Assembly: GCA_023142835.1 (NCBI GenBank)
Contig: JAGLIS010000026.1
Span: 1 to 24,969, forward strand
Length of the DNA stretch: 24,969 nt
Reading direction: 5' to 3'
DNA from: Candidatus Pacearchaeota archaeon
Lineage (GTDB): Archaea; Nanobdellota; Nanobdellia; Pacearchaeales; GW2011-AR1
Below, piece by piece: positions 1-7,103 of this stretch (position 1 is its first letter; each line of letters opens with the position of its first letter). Both the position numbers and the translations under genes were made by a program. Under the pieces are notes generated by a model that saw nothing but the letters and a program-made list of their open reading frames with translations, did no database searches and was not told where the DNA came from.

Positions 1-135
1 ACCATTAGTTTAGCCGCCTTCTTCAAGGCCGCGGAAATCCGCGTTCAACATTTTCTAATAGTCTGGCAAGTCTTATAACTAGGGAGCGTTATAAGTGTCA
101 TCACTAGGGTCCCTATATGAACACTGACTAGTCAA
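1..135. other. Hairpin-rich, GC-richer non-coding block, possible structured RNA
   Basis: No convincing gene is present between 1 and 404. The first 135 bases are GC-richer than their surroundings and full of complementary segments. GCCTT/AAGGC with a CTTC loop is followed at once by CGCGG/CCGCG with an AAAT loop. CTTATAAC (72-79) pairs with GTTATAAG (88-95) across an 8-nt loop. That loop contains TAGGGA (80-85), which can pair with TCCCTA (110-115) as a pseudoknot. AGTGTCAT (94-101) can pair with ATG-A-ACACT (117-125). I could not match the block to tRNA, 5S, SRP or RNase P consensus on either strand. A 25-codon plus-strand frame runs off the left edge and ends at 78; it looks spurious. The coding strand of any RNA is unknown. 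Positions 140-404 are AT-rich and hold only promoter-like sequence. Confidence 0.3.
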
Positions 136-361
136 CATTATTGATAAACAACAACGCTTAATAATAAGACCCATTTTTCCTTTATAAAGTTTCCCATAAT
201 CAATTAAAAATTCCCTTAAATATGCCAATTTTCAGAGGTTTACTTATAAATCTTATGTTATCATTTGGAAATATAACATCTTTAGCTAAACAATCTTATC
301 CATTAAATCCTCCTAACTTCGATATAAGGTATAAAATCCCCCTTATCTCCAAAACGTAATA

Positions 362-370
362 TTTATATAT
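362..370 (+). promoter_or_regulatory. TATA box of the 405 winged-helix gene
   Basis: TTTATATAT is centred about 39 nt ahead of the ATG at 405. With the usual archaeal spacing of roughly 26 nt, transcription would begin near 392 and leave a leader of about 12 nt. A second TATA-like run (TATATATAAA, 388-397) lies too close to the ATG to serve it. The same AT-rich block reads as TATATAAATA on the opposite strand, so a divergent transcript toward position 1 is possible. Confidence 0.45.
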
Positions 371-404
371 CTAAATAAACATCCCCTATATATAAAATAC
401 TCTA

Positions 405-761
405 ATGGCAACAAATAAAAAGACAAAAATAAGATATGTTGATGTAAATGTCCAAAGTGGAAACTTCGTTTCAAAACTTCTCGGAGAAAATAAATCTCAT
501 GATTTTTCAGACATCAAACTTCTAAGAAGTCTTCTAAGTAATGAGAAAGCACGAATTCTCAATACCCTAAAATCAAAAAATCCCCTGTCAATTTATGCCC
601 TATCAAAGATGTTAGGAAGGGATTTTAAATCAGTCAGAGAAGATATAAAAGTTCTAGAGAGATTCGGATTTATAGAATTCCATGCCGAAAAGACTGGAAA
701 AAGAGAGTCACTAAAACCAGTCTTAGTAATAAATCGACTCCAAATAATGATTGATATCTAA
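405..761 (+). CDS. Small winged-helix transcriptional regulator (HVO_A0114/COG4190-like)
   Basis: This 118-residue, Lys/Arg-rich protein probably binds DNA. Residues about 35-105 read as a winged helix: a helix ending in NEKARILNTL, then the ISA-like pair PLSIYALSKMLGRD, then a recognition helix FKSVREDIKVLERFGFIE followed by a basic wing (KTGKRESLKP). This pattern matches archaeal predicted regulators of the HVO_A0114/COG4190 type. The phrase 'VREDIKVLERFGFIE' is the most diagnostic part. It has its own promoter on the plus strand and converges with the pilin-like operon, its stop overlapping the neighbour's stop by 4 nt. Targets are unknown. The left edge of the window cuts off any upstream partner gene. 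Confidence 0.7.
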   Translation: MATNKKTKIRYVDVNVQSGNFVSKLLGENKSHDFSDIKLLRSLLSNEKARILNTLKSKNPLSIYALSKMLGRDFKSVREDIKVLERFGFIEFHAEKTGKRESLKPVLVINRLQIMIDI

Positions 762-1261
762 ATCTTATTACAAGTTTTAATCCTCACAACCAAACTTTCT
801 GATCCTGAAACAATACTCCTCTGAGCAGCCAAACTAGAACCTGTACAATTCCCTTCAACAATTCTCAAGAGACCTTGCTGACCTTCCCCATCCCTAACAA
901 AAAAATCTACCTGATAAGCTCCAACCGTTGCCTCACTATCCATTAAATCCCCAACAACATCTCTTAAACTCTCATTAAGATAATCGCACGCGGACATATC
1001 CAAATTACTACAATCATCCCCCTCATAACAACTCTTAAACAAATCTTCAAAATTATCAAATTGAGGCTCAAAAACAATCGCACATTCAGTCGTATGCTTC
1101 ATAATAGAATCCAACATATTTTCAATCGCAAGACTATTCACAGGTTCAGGAGAATTTCTAACCGAAATAATCAAAAAAACCATCAACCCAACCATCACCA
1201 ATACAACTATCAAAACAAACCCAACCATTTCTTGTTGACCTCTCCGACTTTCCAACTTCAT
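758..1261 (-). CDS. Pilin-like membrane-anchored protein (RRGQQ class III signal)
   Basis: The 167-residue product begins with a short basic segment ending in SRRGQQ, followed by about 22 hydrophobic residues (VGFVLIVVLVMVGLMVFLII). This is the layout of an archaeal class III, type IV pilin-like signal, where the prepilin peptidase would cut between G and Q. The remaining roughly 130 residues would be extracellular. They contain six cysteines (including CYEGDDC and CDYL) that could form disulphides. It is the last gene of the six-gene operon, and its ATG overlaps the upstream stop as ATGA, implying translational coupling. No named family is recognised. The role as a minor pilin or surface subunit is inferred from the signal and the neighbours. 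Confidence 0.65.
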   Translation of the reverse strand: MKLESRRGQQEMVGFVLIVVLVMVGLMVFLIISVRNSPEPVNSLAIENMLDSIMKHTTECAIVFEPQFDNFEDLFKSCYEGDDCSNLDMSACDYLNESLRDVVGDLMDSEATVGAYQVDFFVRDGEGQQGLLRIVEGNCTGSSLAAQRSIVSGSESLVVRIKTCNKI

Positions 1262-1752
1262 TTACTAATCACTCCCACGACCAATTTTCCAATCTCGCAC
1301 TTATCATAAACATAACCAGTCTCCTTAATCTTTTTACAAATCGAAACATAAGTCGAATACGTCTTCACACTCTCCTGCTTATTATCATAAACCTTAAAAT
1401 AATTACAGTCCAATGCAGGGCATTCAACCAACTCATCAAACTTCGGATAAAGTTTATAGACTTTCACAGAAGCTACAGGCCAAAATTCCGAATAATAATT
1501 CCCAAAATTCCCAGACATAATCCTCAACTTATCTTCATCCAATGAAAGCGATTCACGCGATTCATAATTTAACTCAGGCATATCCGCAATAACCCTCAAC
1601 GATGAAATCGCCTGCTCTGTCTGCAACTGCACAACACTCCTTTTTACATCCTTAAACTGAACCCCTAAAAAAAACAATCCAACCAAAATAAAAAATAAAA
1701 AGACTGCTAGAATCATAAAAGCCATTTGCTGAATCTGCATTTGTCCCTTCAT
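1258..1752 (-). CDS. Pilin-like membrane-anchored protein (MKGQ class III signal)
   Basis: The 164-residue protein starts MKGQMQIQQ and continues into a hydrophobic helix (MAFMILAVFLFFILVGLFFLGV). It therefore has an extremely short class III-like leader, with the K-G-Q cleavage motif at residues 2-4. The mature part has an amphipathic helix with V and Q residues (KRSVVQLQTEQAISSL), resembling the C-terminal half of the long pilin N-terminal helix. A small globular domain follows with four cysteines (CPALDC, CKK, CEIG). Both ends overlap neighbours as ATGA, so it is co-translated in the operon. The family is not recognised and the function is inferred only from the signal and the gene order. 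Confidence 0.65.
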   Translation of the reverse strand: MKGQMQIQQMAFMILAVFLFFILVGLFFLGVQFKDVKRSVVQLQTEQAISSLRVIADMPELNYESRESLSLDEDKLRIMSGNFGNYYSEFWPVASVKVYKLYPKFDELVECPALDCNYFKVYDNKQESVKTYSTYVSICKKIKETGYVYDKCEIGKLVVGVISK

Positions 1753-2207
1753 TTTTTCACCCCATATTTTTTAATAAAATTATTCAACTCCTTTTTTGAA
1801 GCCTTCCTAATAAGTTTCAAATAATCTTCAGTTAACAACTTCTCAATTTTAACAGGCTTAACAGCTTTCATCGATACGAATTGCGTAGAATTTTTTGGAT
1901 ATCGTTCAAAGGTTTCCGAATCAAATGTATGAAGATAGATATACTTCTGTGCCGGCCAACCCTTATAGATTACACCCTTTTGTCTATCCCCAAGGTCAAA
2001 TCCCATTCTTGCTGAAATAACTCCTTTTGCTACACAAACCCCCCTACCAATCGCCTTATTCTTTACACTACTCGCATAAACACCATTCATGATATTATGT
2101 TTATTCTTTCCCAAGTCTCGCGGGATCTTGGGAGTAAATTTTCCCTTAATTCTTTTCGGACTTCCGTGATAAACATATTTTGGTTTTCTTAATTCCATAA
2201 TCCACAA
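1749..2207 (-). CDS. Small cytoplasmic protein, possibly ADP-ribosyltransferase-fold
   Basis: This 152-residue basic protein has no signal peptide or membrane segment, unlike every other gene in its operon. Near the start it has YVYHGSP and about 30 residues later GVYASS, followed by a KAIG helix. The order 'YHGS...P...(V/I)Y-A-(S/T)...A' is seen in ADP-ribosyltransferase-fold families such as polyvalent-protein ART domains. The end has the pattern VKPVKIEKLL, again common in that fold. I therefore call it ART-like with modest confidence; a third catalytic residue is not obvious. The first ATG (2207) and an in-frame ATG three codons later (2198) are both possible, and both lie inside the preceding gene. 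The stop overlaps the next gene as ATGA. Its presence among secreted pilin-like proteins is unexplained. Confidence 0.45.
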   Translation of the reverse strand: MWIMELRKPKYVYHGSPKRIKGKFTPKIPRDLGKNKHNIMNGVYASSVKNKAIGRGVCVAKGVISARMGFDLGDRQKGVIYKGWPAQKYIYLHTFDSETFERYPKNSTQFVSMKAVKPVKIEKLLTEDYLKLIRKASKKELNNFIKKYGVKK

Positions 2208-3163
2208 ATCTCCCTATCATTTTTTCTATCAAGACCATTCGCCACAGAATACAATCCACCCAAATCCTCAGAACTCGAATTAATAGTCAAAGCATTCCAA
2301 TAAATCAAATCAACTTTCAAATTAGTATTACAGCTTCGAGCATCCATCAAATCAGCCTTATCAACAAGCTCCTGTGCAATCATCCCCGTCCGATACATCA
2401 ACCTTCGAACATTACAATCATAAATTTCCTTGTCCGAAAAAATCGCAGCATACATTAAACTTCCAACATACTTCATATCCAAGCCATACCTTTCAACACT
2501 TCCCCAATCATAAACTGATTCGCAACCAGACAAACAAGAACCCCTAACCCTTACATCACAATCGCTCCCAGAACCAAAACAAACCCTAATCACATCCTCC
2601 CCAGTACAATTCTCAATTTCAATATTTGGAATATTCATCCCTTCAATCTCATCCACGATTTCATCAGGAGCGTTCAGAAAACAATATTTATCCGATGTCA
2701 AAAAAACCAAATCTGCAACCTTGTAAGGAAACTCAAACGGCTTCGAGAAAACAAAATATTCAATTCCCGAACTCGCCTCCGAAGAAAAAATATATTTATT
2801 ATGAACTAGTATCTGTTCCCCAGGAATATTCCAAGCCTCTCCAACATCCGACTTAGTCGAAACAGAAATTGAATGCCTTCCAAATCTATCATCAAAACAA
2901 AAATTATTTATCCTAGTCTCTTGCTTAAACAAAATTTTCCCAAAAGAACCTTCAGAGAACCCCGCTTGCAAAGGATCACTAATTATCGAAATACTCTTAG
3001 CAATCTCCGTATCCGTCTGAAACCTCATAGTATCTCCCGCTTTCATCGCCCCATAAATTGCCAAGATTAAAATCGCCGTCCCTGCAAGAATCGCAAATAA
3101 CCAAACAAAATTAAACTGCCCTTTTTTCCGATTAATAACTGAGTTTACTTTTTTATCCCTCAT
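2189..3163 (-). CDS. Pilin-like anchored protein with large Cys-containing exterior domain
   Basis: The start chosen is the ATG at 3163, which shares a base with the preceding TGA stop (TGATG); a GTG one codon earlier is an alternative. The 324-residue product has a basic leader ending in NRKKGQFN, followed by a hydrophobic helix (FVWLFAILAGTAILILAIYGAMKAG). This is a class III-like signal with a KKG/Q site. The exterior region of about 280 residues has some ten cysteines, including the cluster CFGSGSDCDVRVRGSCLSGC, which suggests disulphide cross-linking outside the cell. It is the largest of the four pilin-like proteins in this operon. No family is recognised. The gene is translationally coupled to both neighbours. 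Confidence 0.65.
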   Translation of the reverse strand: MRDKKVNSVINRKKGQFNFVWLFAILAGTAILILAIYGAMKAGDTMRFQTDTEIAKSISIISDPLQAGFSEGSFGKILFKQETRINNFCFDDRFGRHSISVSTKSDVGEAWNIPGEQILVHNKYIFSSEASSGIEYFVFSKPFEFPYKVADLVFLTSDKYCFLNAPDEIVDEIEGMNIPNIEIENCTGEDVIRVCFGSGSDCDVRVRGSCLSGCESVYDWGSVERYGLDMKYVGSLMYAAIFSDKEIYDCNVRRLMYRTGMIAQELVDKADLMDARSCNTNLKVDLIYWNALTINSSSEDLGGLYSVANGLDRKNDREICGLWN

Positions 3164-3684
3164 CACTCAACCCAAACCAATTTATCATAAAAATCTTTCT
3201 TAATAGTCAAACCATCCTCGACATTAACACAATAAGGATTTCGCGTTTCAATAATCTTCGAAATATCAAGATGATTAATCAACTTCCATTCCATCCCTTC
3301 ACCAGCACCTGGCGGTATCAAAAAAACATTCGCTTCATAAACATAAAAATCCTTGATAAATTCATAGTCCTCCTCGTTAGTTATCGTCGCAGACAAATTC
3401 GCAAAACAAATCTTATCAATCTCCGACGGCAAATCTATCTTAAAATGCGATGAACTCGATTGCCCCCTCCAAGCATCATCAACAGCCCCTTGTAATTCCT
3501 GATAAAACAATCCAACACTCGAAGTCCGACCAAAACTCAAAAAAGATTTAATACCTACAAACGTAACCACAATAAAAATCACGATAAGAAAAATAGCAAA
3601 TATCATTCCAAACGGCAATCCCATTGTCTGCTGTCCTCTCGTCCCATAATTGGAAGTAATCATTTTTATTTTACTCAACTTCAT
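3163..3684 (-). CDS. Pilin-like membrane-anchored protein (TRGQQ signal)
   Basis: The protein has 173 residues, or about 166 if translation begins at the internal MITSN start. The N-terminus ends in YGTRGQQ, followed by a long hydrophobic helix (LPFGMIFAIFLIVIFIVVTFVGI). This is a class III, type IV pilin-like signal with R-G-Q at the expected cleavage site. The exterior domain has few cysteines and a run of small residues (RGQSSSSHF). It follows the large 776-residue surface protein after 7 nt, with GGTG ahead of the ATG, and its stop overlaps the next start. The role as a surface-structure subunit is inferred from the signal and the operon. Confidence 0.65.
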   Translation of the reverse strand: MKLSKIKMITSNYGTRGQQTMGLPFGMIFAIFLIVIFIVVTFVGIKSFLSFGRTSSVGLFYQELQGAVDDAWRGQSSSSHFKIDLPSEIDKICFANLSATITNEEDYEFIKDFYVYEANVFLIPPGAGEGMEWKLINHLDISKIIETRNPYCVNVEDGLTIKKDFYDKLVWVE

Positions 3685-3691
3685 AAATCAC

Positions 3692-6022
3692 CTATAAAAA
3701 ATTTTGACTTAACCTTACCACAACCGAACAATCCGAATCTTCATTTCTAAATTCATCCCGACATTTAATGTAATAAGTCCTACCTTCTACCCATTCAGCG
3801 ACGTGAACCGTCGAGTTAGCATAAGGCATTTGCGTTCCCTCGTCAAAACTAAAATCACAATTATCCAAGCTATAACAACACTCACTATCTCTAACCGTTA
3901 CAACCTTTAACATCTCATCCTCTTCGTAAACTCTCGCAACAACAGGTGCACTTTCATCAATGTCCAACGAGAACTCCATAATATCTTTAGCAACATTTCC
4001 ACCCTCGTCGACACACTTAATATAATATTTATGATTTCCCGAATCTAAATCTAATCTTTGAGTATGAATACCGTCCTCAGTATTAGTATCATAAAACATA
4101 ATATAATCGCCATCATTATCTACAATTGAATAAAAGCAAACCGCCTGTCCATTATTACATCCAAACAAAGTCTCCGTATATAACTCAACTGGCGAAGGTC
4201 TAACAGCTCCGAAAATTGTCCCGTTCGGTTGCAAGTTCTTCATCTTCAATCCAGTACTCCCTCGAAGACTAAATACATAACTTTCCTTATTTTCATTTCT
4301 ATCTTCCTCTGCCTTCCCTGGCTGGTCTTTACATCTCACATAGAATTTAGTTTCATCTCGAGCAATCCCTGTCAAATTAGCCTTACAAGTAAATAATTGC
4401 TCCGCATTCATTTGATACAATTGGTTCGAACAAACCATTCCGTTTTGCATATTATCATAATCTTGATCCTGAGAACTCCATCTACAATTCGCAGGCTCAT
4501 TAATATAAAATTCAACCGCCGCATTAGCTTGCTCTTCAGCCACGCAACCCTCATTAGAAATCGAAGTAGCTTTAACCTGTGGGGCGGTGCTATCAGGAGT
4601 AGGGTCGATACAAAATCTCACAGCATACTCCGCAGAATTTTCATTACCTTGCTTATCCCGACATCTGATAAAGAAAGTTAAATCCTTTCCGTTCTCTAAT
4701 GGAAACGAAGAATTCTCAATATCATTTGCACCAGGCAAAGAGAATCTTTCAGAATGATTATAGAGATACAAATTATTCCCTCCCATAAACGAAACCATAT
4801 CATCAAAATTCAAAGTATGATTAAAATCAATCTTACACTGTGCTGGCTCGTCGCTGTTAACCCCAAACTCCAACGGAGTAAACGCCTTCAAACAACCATC
4901 ACTACTATCAATATTAACAATATTAAAACCAGGTCCTGGTGGAGAATTTTTCACATTAGTATATTTATGACCTGAAGTCAATTTATTCTCATCAGGACTA
5001 ATAATCGGAGGGTTAGTATCATCATTCCTAACCGTAACACAATTCTCCTGGTCAGTCCCCTTATTTAACAATTCACAATTCTGCCCGAGAGCCCTACAAC
5101 GATATTCCGAACAAGGTAAATTTGCGTCGTTACATTTCTCACAAACATCCCCTCCTGTCGGAGCCTGCCAAGGCATACAATTAAACTCAACAGACTTTAC
5201 ACTTTCCTTCCTATACATCATAGCAAAAACCACAACACTAATACCTACCCCAACTAAAGGATTTGCCATCCACTTACCTGCAGTCTTAGTCCAAACTGAA
5301 AGTGCCTTATATGACCCGGCCCCTAATGACATCGCCGTCGACAAAGCCTTAGTATTTTTATCACTCATTCCCAACAGACTTCCAATCATCTTTCCTGCCA
5401 TATATGCAATTGCTGCCCATTGGAGGCCTGAGAGAAGGGCGTCAGCACCAGTACCACCTCCTGCACCTAACCACTTAGATAATGTTGAACCTGATTTCCC
5501 AGCGACCCCTCTAACTCCTTCGGGACCAGAGGTTATAGTAAAAGATTTTGTATTCTTTATGATATTCCCCTTACTATCCTTAATTATAAGTCCAAGTTTT
5601 TCTCCTTCAATGGCAGAGATTGTTCCTGTCTCTCCAGATTTAAGGGTTATTATTTTCCCATCTATTTTAAAACTCCCTGAAGTATAGGTTCCAACATCAA
5701 GTTTTGTACCTTCTGCAAATATAGGAACTCCTGACCATGAATTATAAGAGGTGGGGGTGTTTATATTTGGGGGTGCGACAGATTTACTAATATCAACCAC
5801 GGGCTTACCAGCATCAGCTACGGGCTTACCCGCCTTCATATCATTCTTCAAGTCGTCAGGATTGGTTCCGGAAATTTTTACTTTAGAATCACCATCATCA
5901 TTAGCCCTAACAACTTCCGAAGAATAAATCATATAACTAAAAGCAAACAGCGACATAACCATTAACATAATCTGAAAACTTGCAACACCCTTCTTCCCAA
6001 AAACTCCAAACTCTTTTTTCAT
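3692..6022 (-). CDS. Large Ig-like, Cys-containing surface protein, first gene of pilin-like operon
   Basis: The 776-residue protein has an N-terminal hydrophobic segment (residues about 12-34, KKGVASFQIMLMVMSLFAFSY), probably a signal or anchor. A low-complexity region follows, including the tandem AGKPVADAGKPVVD. Further hydrophobic segments lie near 195-218 and 253-270. A seven-cysteine cluster occupies 282-328. Beyond that are about three beta-sandwich-like repeats, each opened by D-x-(T/S)-x-P (DDTNPP, DSTAPQ, DESAPV) and closed by a motif like FY(I/V)(K/R)C(R/K)D. The part from about 277 to the end is clearly paralogous to the C-terminal module of the 1238-residue protein encoded at 12523-16239. 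The TATA box sits about 25 nt ahead of the ATG, so the transcript is probably leaderless. It heads a six-gene operon. Function is unknown; adhesin or filament-tip roles are guesses. Confidence 0.7.
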   Translation of the reverse strand: MKKEFGVFGKKGVASFQIMLMVMSLFAFSYMIYSSEVVRANDDGDSKVKISGTNPDDLKNDMKAGKPVADAGKPVVDISKSVAPPNINTPTSYNSWSGVPIFAEGTKLDVGTYTSGSFKIDGKIITLKSGETGTISAIEGEKLGLIIKDSKGNIIKNTKSFTITSGPEGVRGVAGKSGSTLSKWLGAGGGTGADALLSGLQWAAIAYMAGKMIGSLLGMSDKNTKALSTAMSLGAGSYKALSVWTKTAGKWMANPLVGVGISVVVFAMMYRKESVKSVEFNCMPWQAPTGGDVCEKCNDANLPCSEYRCRALGQNCELLNKGTDQENCVTVRNDDTNPPIISPDENKLTSGHKYTNVKNSPPGPGFNIVNIDSSDGCLKAFTPLEFGVNSDEPAQCKIDFNHTLNFDDMVSFMGGNNLYLYNHSERFSLPGANDIENSSFPLENGKDLTFFIRCRDKQGNENSAEYAVRFCIDPTPDSTAPQVKATSISNEGCVAEEQANAAVEFYINEPANCRWSSQDQDYDNMQNGMVCSNQLYQMNAEQLFTCKANLTGIARDETKFYVRCKDQPGKAEEDRNENKESYVFSLRGSTGLKMKNLQPNGTIFGAVRPSPVELYTETLFGCNNGQAVCFYSIVDNDGDYIMFYDTNTEDGIHTQRLDLDSGNHKYYIKCVDEGGNVAKDIMEFSLDIDESAPVVARVYEEDEMLKVVTVRDSECCYSLDNCDFSFDEGTQMPYANSTVHVAEWVEGRTYYIKCRDEFRNEDSDCSVVVRLSQNFL

Positions 6023-6031
6023 AAATACTAC

Positions 6032-6055
6032 AACAATTACTTATTTATAAATTCT
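6032..6055 (-). promoter_or_regulatory. Promoter of the 3692-6022 operon, shared motif
   Basis: On the minus strand this reads AGAATTTATAAATAAG, two bases, then ATTGTT. The TATA core is centred near 6047, about 25 nt before the ATG at 6022, which fits a leaderless or nearly leaderless start. The same 16-base core plus ATTGTT occurs at 12492-12515 ahead of the second pilin-like cassette. This suggests a common promoter type for the surface genes. Confidence 0.55.
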
Positions 6056-6074
6056 ATTGTCCTTGTTAAAATAA

Positions 6075-6734
6075 TTACTTAGAATTATTTGAAATGGATT
6101 TTGTAGGAGAATCTCTAACGATGCTAAATTTTTTAGAAAATTTTTCAGTACCATTCTGGAAACCACCATAGAGGATGTAGTCTCCAGCATCTAAATTATT
6201 AAGAACTTCCATAAAGGAATTGCTTGCTGAATTACCTGAGGCATACATTATGTTCTTAGCGGATGGACCTCTGATTGTTGCAAGTATATCGTAATCAGAA
6301 TTTACAATAGAATAAGCTCTCTCATTATCCCAGTTTGTTGAAATATTTATAGCTATCCCTACATTATCAAGATTTATTGAATCGCCATTATTAATAGGTT
6401 CTAAAATTTCAGTTTGGTTAGGTTCGCCATCATCATTAAAATCCTTATATTTATTGAAGTCTAACGAGCACCAATGCCTTAATGGTTTATCCTTTGGAGT
6501 TTCATTAGTAGGATTTTTAAATTTATTCACTCCATACTTAGCAACATCTATAATCACTAAATCTCTTGTTGTAACATTATCTCCATAAGCTTTTTGAGGA
6601 AGAAATGTTGTTGCCATCAACAATGTTGTTCCTGTAAGAACTCCTATAAGACCTTTTTTTGCCGTTTTTTTAAAGTCAGCATACTTGTCATTCAAAAACT
6701 CCCCAGTCGAGCTCAGGTAGCTTTCTAATACCAT
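6075..6734 (-). CDS. Secreted or anchored protein with EF-hand-like loop, unknown function
   Basis: The protein has 219 residues. After about 26 hydrophilic, Lys-rich residues comes a hydrophobic stretch (GLIGVLTGTTLLMATTFLP) ending near QKAYG, which could be a signal peptide with a long n-region or a membrane anchor. The exterior part contains DFNDDGEPNQTE, which resembles a 12-residue calcium-binding EF-hand or dockerin loop, and ends in a beta-rich region with DAGDYILYGGF, typical of Ig-like or CARDB-type folds. There is only one cysteine. It lies between the RiPP-like operon and the surface operon and seems to have its own promoter. Base composition is closer to the AT-rich RiPP-like operon than to the surface genes. 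The family is not recognised. Confidence 0.6.
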   Translation of the reverse strand: MVLESYLSSTGEFLNDKYADFKKTAKKGLIGVLTGTTLLMATTFLPQKAYGDNVTTRDLVIIDVAKYGVNKFKNPTNETPKDKPLRHWCSLDFNKYKDFNDDGEPNQTEILEPINNGDSINLDNVGIAINISTNWDNERAYSIVNSDYDILATIRGPSAKNIMYASGNSASNSFMEVLNNLDAGDYILYGGFQNGTEKFSKKFSIVRDSPTKSISNNSK

Positions 6735-6751
6735 ACTATTCTATATTTTCA

Positions 6752-6760
6752 ATACTTATA
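6752..6760 (-). promoter_or_regulatory. TATA box of the 6075-6734 gene
   Basis: The minus strand reads ATTTATAAG here, about 20-25 nt before the ATG at 6734. The spacing implies a leaderless transcript, with the start within a few bases of the ATG. Confidence 0.4.
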
Positions 6761-6894
6761 AATCTTTCGATTTTGTAACTACTGTTGAGTTTACTTAAGA
6801 TAAAAAACAACTAGACCAATTTAAAAAAATCACTTTTCTTGGGAATTGTATTTGACGCACGAGATTTAGTTGCTCAAGATTGTTTAATAGAAAT

Positions 6895-6921
6895 AAAAAA
6901 AGAAGGACTCTTTCGAGCCCT
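6895..6921 (-). terminator. Hairpin plus U-run terminator after the Cys-peptide gene
   Basis: On the minus strand AGGGCTC, a GAAA tetraloop and GAGTCCT form a 7-bp stem (one G-U pair), followed by TC and seven T residues. It begins 12 nt beyond the stop of the 56-residue peptide gene. This is the layout of an intrinsic terminator and closes the radical SAM operon. Intrinsic hairpin terminators are less usual in archaea than simple U-tracts, which makes it notable. Confidence 0.6.
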
Positions 6922-6932
6922 GTAAAAAATAA

Positions 6933-7103
6933 TTACATTTCGTAAACTTCTTGTTTTCCAACAGAGTAACTATCTTCTGCCCTTCCAAAATCACAAGATT
7001 GATGACAAATACAATCACATCCAGGGGGAAGTCCTGTATCACAGCCAGATGATTCATTTGAACCTAAAAACTCTGCATTAGCTAAATTATCTAAAACTTT
7101 CAT
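6933..7103 (-). CDS. Small Cys-rich peptide, putative RiPP precursor
   Basis: This 56-residue reading frame is short but well supported. Its ATG overlaps the upstream metallopeptidase stop as ATGA, and AAAGGAGGT sits about 8 nt before the ATG. A terminator follows its stop. The first 20 residues (MKVLDNLANAEFLGSN..) form a Cys-free, acidic segment fitting a leader. Residues 21-37 hold five cysteines (C21, C29, C31, C33, C37) in GCDTGLPPGCDCICHQSC. A Cys-free tail with two tyrosines follows (Y46, Y54; ending EVYEM). It is the third gene of an operon with a SPASM radical SAM enzyme and a HExxH peptidase, which is the typical context of a modified-peptide precursor. Thioether (sactipeptide or ranthipeptide-like) linkage at the Cys cluster is the first hypothesis; Tyr-tail chemistry is an alternative. 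No secretion signal and no transporter gene are seen nearby. Confidence 0.7.
   Translation of the reverse strand: MKVLDNLANAEFLGSNESSGCDTGLPPGCDCICHQSCDFGRAEDSYSVGKQEVYEM

Noticed and set aside
1..78. Plus-strand frame entering from the left and ending at 78 as the C-terminus of a protein
   Set aside because: Only 25 codons are visible, codon composition differs from the other genes, and the segment is dominated by hairpins. Undecidable without the left flank.
6815..6926. A 36-codon plus-strand open frame ending in LFRAL across the terminator region
   Set aside because: It has no ATG, follows a stop directly, and its end coincides with the minus-strand hairpin and U-run, which explains the sequence better. 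A gene fragment cannot be excluded.
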